64,000 nt of DNA from Siphlonurus alternatus (taxonomy: Eukaryota; Arthropoda; Insecta; Ephemeroptera; Siphlonuridae), in NCBI GenBank assembly GCA_949825025.1, contig OX463782.1:34195351-34259350 (forward strand), written 5' to 3'. Below, in pieces: positions 1 through 9,290 of this stretch. A program made the translations under genes and the position numbers. How positions within the stretch are numbered: the first letter of the stretch is position 1; the number at the start of each line of letters is the position of its first letter. Below the pieces are notes generated by a model. The model did not search any database. It saw only the letters and a program-made list of their open reading frames with translations, and was not told the origin of the DNA.

Positions 1-385
1 ATTATTATTTTTCAATTCATTTTTACACAACAATTTTTTCTTCATGACATTTTGAAATTTTTGAAACGTAAAAGAATGTTCAAATGTTATAAGGATAATA
101 AGGACTATAAGCTAAGGTATCGTCACCTTGGAAAATCTTTCTTCGCGTCTACGTTATTTACCTTTATGATTGCTCCGTAAGTATAATATATATAACCCTG
201 AGGGCATGGTGATTAACATAGCTGCAAATGGGAAATTTTCCAAGGCAACAAGTGTACATGCATGATACTATAAGCTATAATTGGTTATCTGCACACATAT
301 TTTTTTACTCCATACGTATTGTACTCTATTTGGATACAGGATCCAACTGATTCTTATAAGTTATAATAATAATAGAGCCACTTTT
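1..385. other. AT-rich intergenic sequence, no gene seen
   Basis: No coding potential was recognised. About 200-256 holds a short block (GTGATTAAC, then GCTGCAAA, then AAATTTTCCAAGGC) that recurs at about 28190-28255 and 42540-42590. It is therefore a dispersed repeat fragment of unknown class. Confidence 0.5.
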
Positions 386-389
386 TTCT

Positions 390-766
390 AGATTTTTTTT
401 TCAATCAAACCCTATTGGGTACACCTATAATTACTAATTACATACTACTTTGAAACCCCGAACCTTCCGAAACCCTTACTTGAGCGTTTCGCGAACTCTT
501 TCAGAAGGGGGGCGGCCACGGCCTTGCAAATCCATCCCGGCATTTGCCTGCGACTGAGGGAAACGTGGAAACCTCAGCCAGGATGGACGCTATAGCTTTT
601 GTCAATGAACCGGAAGTGCAATGGTTCAAAGTCAGGAGAACCACATGGTTGAAAAGCGTATAACGATTTACCTCTGCATGCAGGGTGGGAAACGTGTTTT
701 TTGTTGAAAATGGTCACCCATCCAACTACTAACCACGCTCGGCGTTGCTTGACTTCGGTGATCTGA
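390..766 (-). mobile_element. 5S rRNA-derived SINE (SINE3 type), minus strand
   Basis: Read on the minus strand, the right end starts with a stretch matching the 3' half of 5S rRNA (GATCACCGAAG, then CAAGCAACGCCGAGCG, then GGTTAGTAGTTGGATGGGTG). A central core follows (CCATCCTGGCTGAGG, then GCAAATGCCGGGATGG), and the tail is AATAGGGTTTGATT plus A-rich sequence at about 390. The 5' part of the 5S homology, with the pol III box A region, is missing. The closest copies are 50786-51160 and 60720-61130. Confidence 0.85.
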
Positions 767-769
767 CGA

Positions 770-1010
770 TATTTCTTTTAACCCTATATTAACAATCAAA
801 ATTTAGAGAACAGGCGCAGTGACTTCAGTCATGTACCCGTCTTTTCCAATACTTGCGTCTGAAATATTTGCATGACTATGACGTCACCGCACCTTTTTAA
901 TGACATTAGAGGGTACAAAACGTCTGCAAAAAAAATTGTAGCATATATCTCGAGGTCCTCTTTCCAAATAGGCATCAATAAAAGAATAATGCAGGTTGTC
1001 CATTGTCGCC
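770..1010. repeat. Dispersed repeat fragments
   Basis: About 868-895 (ATATTTGCATGACTATGACG, then TCACCGC) is the reverse complement of about 11440-11470, so both are copies of one repeat in opposite orientation. About 900-1000 ends in GGTTGTCCATT, the terminal sequence of the palindromic MITE family annotated below. No gene was seen. Confidence 0.45.
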
Positions 1011-1013
1011 GGT

Positions 1014-1426
1014 ACTAATATATAGGTCAGAGTGATGTTCTGGTCCCCGGCACGTACTATATAGGTAATTACGATGTTCTGGGTCCCCGGTACTAGGTAA
1101 CAATGATATTCTGATCCCCGGTACTAGGTAATTATGATGTTTTGGTCCCCGGTACTAGGTCAAAATGATGTTCTGGGTCCCCGGTACTAGGTAATTATGA
1201 TGTTCTGGTCCCCGGTACTAGGTAATTATCAAATTATGATGTTTTAGTCCCCGATACTATAATAGGTAAGAATGATATTCTGATCCCCGGTACTAGGTAA
1301 TTATGATGTTTTGGTCCCCGGTACTAGGTAATTATGATGTTCTGGGTCCCCGGTACTAGGTAATTATGATGTTCTGGGTCCCCGGTACTAGGTAATTATG
1401 ATGTTTGGGTCCCCGGTACTAGGCAG
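1014..1426. repeat. Minisatellite, about 31-32 bp unit, about 13 copies
   Basis: The unit is GGTACTAGGTAATTATGATG followed by TTCTGGGTCCCC. The copies are adjacent and mostly well conserved, with a few short insertions around 1230-1270. The right-most unit supplies the TAG stop codon of the minus-strand CCP membrane protein gene (CTA at 1419-1421), so the array is the start of that gene's 3' UTR. Confidence 0.95.
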
Positions 1427-1567
1427 ATACCAGCAGACTTTTCTTCATCTTCCTGATCTTGAAGTACAACTCGAGGTACTGTACGAGGACACCCAGAGCG
1501 AGGACAACTGTCACGGAGATGAGAACGACCTCCGTCCGTCCCAGCCGCCAGCTGGAGGGGGGATCAG
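1419..1567 (-). CDS. CCP membrane protein, exon 3: transmembrane helix and tail
   Basis: The acceptor is ACGTTGCAG just above 1567, and the exon enters in phase 1. It encodes [14 protein letters not shown], a hydrophobic helix, then [17 protein letters not shown] and TAG. The positive charges after the helix fit a type I orientation. The stop codon comes from the neighbouring minisatellite. Confidence 0.75.
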
Positions 1568-4500
1568 CTGCAACGTCACATCAGCAAGAAATGTTTAGTT
1601 ATTGTTAGAGAACTTTCATTTACTTAGAGAACTTTCAAACCGGCCGCTTTTGCCGCCAACGCAGTGAACAGCTGTCACCTCTACAGCCTAATGAAGTATC
1701 AACCTAATTTTTTTTATTGCAGAAATGGATAGAGGGTGCAAAGATATGCTGCCCTGATTTTTTTCAGATTTTTTACAGCCCTGGAAGTATTATTGAAAAA
1801 TGATTGAAAGTCCTTTTTGTGATGTCACGAGGCGTCTTTCTTTAAGAAAAGGATAGGAATTGCCGCCACGTGACTCACAAAAAGGACTTATTTTTTAATA
1901 AGTTAATTAATTAATTAATTTTAATTATTAATATTTTTTTAATAATACTTGCTGTAAATAATCTGAAAAAAAAATCAGGGTAGCATAACTTTGCACGCTC
2001 TATCCATTTCTGCGATAAAAAAATAGGTTGATACTTCATTACAAAAGAATTCTAAACTAAACTAATTTTAAGCCTCTGCCAAAGAGGTGCCGCTTTAGCC
2101 GCCCGCGCTACGCTGTCAACTTTGAAGTACATTGAAAGAGGCCACGCTAGTTCATAGATGCGATGAGTTTAATTATCATCCCCCACCCCCCATGCAACTG
2201 AACCCTGTTGTAAGGTACTGGTCACATGTGACTAAATTTAACGTTCCAGATTTTGTGAACCCGACCTAGAATATTGTTTAGGGTCTTGAGGGTCCCTTCC
2301 ACACCGGGGTGGCCATGACAATCCATTCCAGCATTTACCTGGTTATACAGTATAACAAATCTAAGATTACGCCTGCATGACTCTGGCGCCACACAGGTCT
2401 ATTATAGACAGATAACTGCAGATATCTTAGTCTGCTTAAAATGTAGAAGATGGCCGCCACGCGCATTCGAATCTACACGTAAACCTAGATCTTTTATACT
2501 GTAACTAAGGAAACCATGGAAACCTCAGTCAGGATGGTCGGTAATTGAAAGAAGGTGTCATCAATTACGAGGATGCACGAGTGAAAGTTCTTTAGCAATT
2601 ATGTTTTAATAAGTAAATAATGAGAGTTCGATTGATTTTAATGTTTATGTTTATAATGTCTACATTAATGTGTCTCTTTACTACAATAGTGTCTATTAAA
2701 TTAATATGTACAGTCCTGTTATGTTAAATATAGTTTTATTATTAAAAAAAATTATATATTTTTAAAAGATAGTAAAGAATAAAGTTTGACAGTAATATTT
2801 GCGGCAATAATTCTACATTGAAACGGAAATAAGACGGAAGTTACTCATTTAACTAATTAAAACAAACAATTATTACTGTTGGTTAAAACAAGTTCCTTGG
2901 TGTAAACAGCCAAATTTGTGTGATTGTGTAAGTAGGATTTAATCAGTTTTCTGTGAAATGTGGTATAAGATTTAACTTCCGTGCAAGTGTCATTGGAAAT
3001 TTTATAAAATATGTTGAATCATAATTTAAAAATATATACAAGAATATATATATGCTTGAATAATTAAACCAGAAAAGCAAAAAAAGACAAGTCACTATAA
3101 AAGCAACTTTCAATTAATTAATACTCCGAGATAGGAAAATAGCTCTTATCAGAACTATAAGGCAATAGACCACTTGCAAAACTTTGTTAAAGCAAAAACT
3201 AAACAAACTCGCATACCTAGTGTATTGTTGGTTGTTGATTATGTGTATATTTTTTCTAATACATTGGACCTTATGGAAAATTTACGATTTTCACATACAG
3301 ATTTCAATACTTGACATACATTTAATTTTAAATATAAATAGATCACCAGAATCTGCAGTTTTTGGCCATTTATAATATTGAAATTTGCATCTGAAGAAGT
3401 TTTCTTCATTTCAAAATATTAAATTTCAAATTATACTAATCAGCCAATTGCATTGAGAAAGCATATATGACTTTAAGCAAGCTTAAGTTTGTTGATTTAT
3501 TTTTTTAATTGTTGCAATAATCAACAAACTCTGAAGCTTGCTTAAAGCTGTTATATGCTAACTCATGCAATATTGGCTGATTAGTATAATTTAAAATTTA
3601 ACGATTAATCTCAGTTACTTCGGAATCAAAGAATATTTCCCTGCAAACAAATTGAATGAAATAAATTTTAAAAAATCGAGAATGTTCTAAAACTTAATCG
3701 CTTATGGTTTCAGCAAATTCAGTCTTGCAGTTTTCTTACAATAGCTCCATTTCCGGTTTCCGTCCATAAGGCCAATGTTAAACTTCTACCTCAGTTTTCA
3801 CAAAACTGATATAAGACAGATTCGCTTCAAAATTTGTATGTCACCTATTGATGGTGAGTTCTAAGTCCCCTGCAAGTCTTGTTGCATTCAGGCGCTACGA
3901 TTGCGAGATATCAACCTACTGAGATTCATCCTTAAGATTTTGAAATGAAGAAAACTTCTTCAGATGCACATTTCAATATTATAAATGGCCAAAAACTTCA
4001 GATTCTGGTGATATATTTATTTTTAAAATCATACGTATGCCATGTAATGAAATATGTATGTGAAAATCGTAAATTTCCCATAAGGTCCAATGTAATAGAA
4101 AAAAATACACATAATGTTCCTTTCACATAGTCCGATTTGTTTGCAAAAACATGCCGCAACAAATGCACCGCTGTAAGAAAATCAAGTGGAGCTTGATTTT
4201 TTTTTTTTTTTTTTTTTTTTTTGCATAAGTGTTGCGGCATTGCGGTGTGATTGTGAAAGAAGCCTAAGACATAATCAACAACCAACACCAACAATACACT
4301 AGGTATGTGAGTTTGTTTACTTTTTGCTACAACATAGTTTTGCAAGTGGTCTATTGTGTAATTCCTGTCAAAAATAGAAAAATGGATGACAATTTTATTG
4401 CATTAAAGTATAGACGAATACTAATTTTTTATATTTTTAAAACAATTATTGAAGTTATTGTTGATATCACGCTCCCTGGGAGGTGTATATTATTTATTGC

Positions 4501-7500
4501 TATAGGCCGTGTGCAAAGCTCAGGAAAAAAAATATTTTCAGACAATTTGCATTAGCGGATACAATTCTTGTGTGATGTTTATATATTATATATAGAACAT
4601 ATATATAGAACACCGGCTTCAAAATAATTTATTGCAGAAACGGATAGAGGGTGAAAATTTATGCTATTCTGATTTTTTTTTAGACTCCGTGAAGTATTTT
4701 TTTAAAACATATTGAATGTACAAGGAAAGTGACACCTTTTGACTCCTCTCCTAATAAAAGGATATGACCTAAAAGGGGCGTGGGTTCAAACCCGACGTCG
4801 GCAAAAAAATTTATCAATACTTCCCGGGCTCTAAAAAATCTTAAGAAAATTTATACAGTGGCATATATATAACATTGCACCCTCTATTCATTTTTGCAAT
4901 AAAAACATTTGAGGTCGACACTCTAATTCCAAGGTAAGAATTTATTTCCGCAGCTGGGAAGACTATATATGCTCACCTTCACCTGTTGATCCATGCTCCT
5001 CCGCCATACAGGATGGTAGACTCGGCTGGTAGACCCCGTCTACACAATGCACCTCACTGCTACCATTCAGACGGTATCCCGCAGAGCACCAGAACGTGTA
5101 TGTGTCTCTGGAGAACGAAGAGTTCAGGTGGGGTCTTTTGAAATCGTCAATGGCTGTTAGAAGAAATCTTATTATATATGAGCTGTGAGATCAGCTGATT
5201 TGAATACCGAAGCAATATATATATTTATTAAGATCAAATTAATTATTATATAAAATTAATGATTATATTAATTGGTTGGTTTATTGGTTGCTATTACTTC
5301 GCACGTCATTTTTTTTCTCACTGCCATATTATACTTACCAGTACACTTTTCATTTTTGTCCGAATACAATTCTCGATTGTTGTAACATCTAAGTTTGCGA
5401 GACTTGCACGTTTGTCTGCAAATATTATTAGTCACATTTCCAACAGCAACCCCTCTTCCTTTGACCCCACCCCGGGCGAGGAGTCAGGCCTTGCTCCGGT
5501 GAACGACGGTACCACCCCGGGCGAGGAGTCAGGCCTCGCTTCGGTGAACGACGGTACCACCCCGGGCGAGGAGTCAGGCCTCGTTTCGGTGAACGACGGT
5601 ACCACCCCGGGCGAGGAGTCAGGCCTCGCTCCGGCGAACGACGGTATTGCCCCGAGTGAGGAGTCAAGTCTAATTTTGGTAAACAATAGTTTGCCTGAAT
5701 CAGGACCACCCTTACCAGATCCTGTATGTTCTCTTGAGTTGAATCAAGATATTATAGATCTGAACTCATTACATCCAAGACTCAAAGCTTTTTTACTAAC
5801 GATTTTAGATAATAAATTCCAATTTACAAATGATCTATTAAAAAATGATGAAACCGCTGCTAAGAAAAGTGCAATTAATTCAGAAAAATCAATTAATGAA
5901 ATTTCATCTGTTGTCTCACCATCCATTATTAGTAAAAATGATACTATTAATGATAATGTTTTGAGTTCAAATGTTGATAATTTTAATCTGGCATCTCAAT
6001 TGAAATCCCCCATTAAAAATTCTCAGGAAGATACACAATCTTCCCCTGTGAGATCACGGCTCCGTGCCAGTACACTAAACAGTATCTCCACCAAATTGCC
6101 CAACAAAAAAAAAACTTAATGTTCAGGTTCACTCAGCACCATGTAATATTAAAATTCTTCAGCTTAACTTACCAGGCCTAAAAAATAAATTACCAAAATT
6201 TGAGTATTTTCTTGAAATGGTTGATTGTGATATAATTATATTATGTGAACATGGGCTGAATGAATCTGAAATTATAACAATAAATTTTAAAAATTTTATG
6301 ATAGTTTCATATTACTGTAGAGATATTCAAAAATGTGGGGGAGTAGTAATTCTATCTCGTAAAGGTTCAAATATAAATGATATTAAAATAAAATCCATTG
6401 AATCAGTTTTTGAATGCTGCATAGCGAAATTAGTAATTAACAAGACAACAAACATTTATTTTGCTTCTATATATCGCCCACCTAATATATCTAGAGTGAT
6501 GAAAAAAATTCAGAATTTTGACAACACAGAAAATAATATAAAACCATTCTTAAAAGAATTTGAAATTTTATGCAAAAAATTAATTAAATACTGTAAAAAT
6601 AATGATGATTTTTTTATTATTGCGGGTGACGTAAATCTTAATTTATTTATTGATGATGCAAATGTAATTTTATATAAAGATATACTGGACTCATACAAGT
6701 TGGAAATTGTTAATAGTTCCGCTACTAGAGAAACAATGAAAACGGCTACTTTAATTGATCATATTATTAAAAGTACATCTGCTATTAATACTAATTATAA
6801 AACTGAAAAAACAACTCTGTCGGACCATAACTATACTATAGTCACAATAACATTAAATAACTCGAAGAACATTGATAAAATACAAGAAAAACAATTTTAT
6901 TATAAACGAATATTTGACAAATGCAATTTAGATAATTTTCTGCTCCTATTAATTCGTGAAGAATGGAATGATTTATTAAATCCTGATCTCAATTCAAATG
7001 AGAGATGGTCAAAATTTCTTGAAATTTTTATTTATCATTTCAACGAGGCTTTTCCTGTTGTTAAAAGAAAAATTTCAAGTAACAAAAATAAACCTTCCTG
7101 GATACTCAATAACCCCCATCTTTACGAACAAGGGATTTCTTTAAAACGCTTACACTATGATGTAAAATTTACTGACCCAAATTTAGAGTCTACTTATAAA
7201 AAAGAAATGAAATCTTATAAACAAAATATGGCCACCGCTAAATTTAAAGAGAATGACCATGAAATAAAAGGAGCTAATAATAAAATTAAAGCTACGTGGA
7301 ATATAATTAATAAAGAATGCAAAACAAAGAAAACAAATGTTAATAATAAGAATAATTATGAATTATGTATAAATAGTGTAACGATTACAGACCCCAAACT
7401 AATTTGCAATTTATTTAATAATTTTTTTGTCAAGACAATTGAAAATATAATAACAGAAAAATTTCCTTTTAATTATTCTAATACTTTAATTATTGTCGAT

Positions 7501-9235
7501 TCTGATAAAAGTAAAACGAAATTAAATTTTAGTTCGATAGACCCGATTTATATTTTAAATCGAATGAAATCCCTTCCTAATAAGTATGCAGCTGGCCCAG
7601 ACGAAATACCATATACTGTTGTAAAATATTGTGCTTCTGTTTTGTCTGTCCCTTTATCTAATTTAATTAACCATTCAATATCAGATGGTATATTTCCTGA
7701 TTGTTTAAAGGATTCTAAGATTTATGCAACTCATAAAAAAGGCCCAACTTTCATTATTGATAATTACAGACCAATATCAAATACATCTGTTTTTGGCAAA
7801 TTATTTGAGAATACATTAGACGATCAAATTACGGATTATCAAACAGAAAATCATTTAATTGCTCCCTGTCAACATGGATTCTTGAAAGACCGTTCTACTG
7901 ATACAGCACTATTTGATCTTTTAAGCCACGTTTATATGGCAATAGATAATAAACTATTTTGCGTTGCAATATTTTTTGATTTATCTAAAGCGTTTGATAG
8001 TCTAAATAAAGATGTATTATTGAATAAATTTGATAACATGGGAATAGGAGTTTCGAGTCGTAATCTATTAGATTCATATCTAACAAACAGACAACAATAT
8101 GTTGAATTAAATTCAAATTCTAACGGCCAAAATATTACATATAAATCAGACAAATTACCGATTACACTTGGAATTCCTCAAGGAGGAAAAATGTCAGCCA
8201 CATTGTTTAATACAGGAACAAATGACTTATCAGATCATGTCAAGAATGCGGTATTAGTAAAGTATGCTGATGATATTACAGCTATAATCACAGCAGAAGC
8301 CGAAGATGAATTAATTCGTAAGATTAAACTTACTATTGAAGAGGTACATACATGGTGTACAAATAATAAGCTAATATTAAATTCAACTAAAACCGAATAC
8401 ATCCAATTTCATTCCCCTAGACAAATCCCTCTGAATAGTTATTTGTTGCAATTAGCCGGGAAAACAATTAAAAGAGCAGAGTCTGTTAAGTTTCTTGGTC
8501 TACACATTAATGAAAGTTTGGATTGGTCTTTACATGTAAATGCGATTTGTAAGAAGATAAATTCGGCCAATTTTATGTTATATACAATCAGGAATCATGT
8601 ATCTCATGAAACCTTGCTAACCATATATTATGCGTATGTTTATCCACATTTGGCATATGGCATAATAAATTGGGGATGTAAATCGGAACTATTGAATCGA
8701 TGTTTTGTTTTGCAAAAGAGAGCACTTAGAACGATTTTAAGAATACCAAAAGGACAGTCGTGTGTTTCACATTTTAAGGCTAATAAAATGTTAACTGTCC
8801 CTTGCATTTATATTTTAAATTGTGCCTCATTCAAAAAAAATCATCCAAATTTTTATGTTCAGAATGATGGCTATCATGACTATAATACTAGGAATAAATC
8901 GAATGTAGTTACTGAAAGACATAACACACAATTTTTCAAAAACTGTGCAATGTATCAAACAGCAAAATTTTATGAATTTTTACCAGCATGTTTGAAAGAA
9001 ATAAAAACCAGTAAACTTTTTCGCACAAAATTAAAGAATGTATTGATCAATAAAGAGTTTTACTCTATTAAAGCTTTTGAGAGTAATAAAATGTCTGAAA
9101 AAGTATTATCAGGATTATAAAATAAACAAAATTATAAATTTACATATACATTGTATTGACTGATATATATATATGTATGTATATGTATGTGTATATATAC
9201 ATATATGTATATGTGTGTATATGTGTATGTGTATG

Positions 9236-9290
<55 letters not shown>

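Larger units (their letters stand above)
3163..4356. mobile_element. Large fold-back element, arms about 240 bp
   Basis: The left arm (CAATAGACCACTTGCAAAAC and onward to about 3420) is inverted at 3930-4356 (ending GTTTTGCAAGTGGTCTATTG). The loop holds a second, complete fold-back (3427-3598). The right arm is split by a 153-bp insertion (4116-4268). It is non-coding: the ORFs in it are shadows of the arms. Confidence 0.85.

Noticed and set aside
1014..1426. Regularly spaced repeats that could suggest a CRISPR array
   Set aside because: Units are directly adjacent with no unique spacers and the genome is eukaryotic, so it is a minisatellite.
3998..4345. 115-codon minus-strand ORF
   Set aside because: Runs through a fold-back arm, a MITE and an A/T homopolymer, so not a gene.
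5428..5709. Minus-strand ORFs over the LINE repeat
   Set aside because: Any 45-bp GC-rich repeat is open in several frames. The plus frame continues into the LINE ORF.
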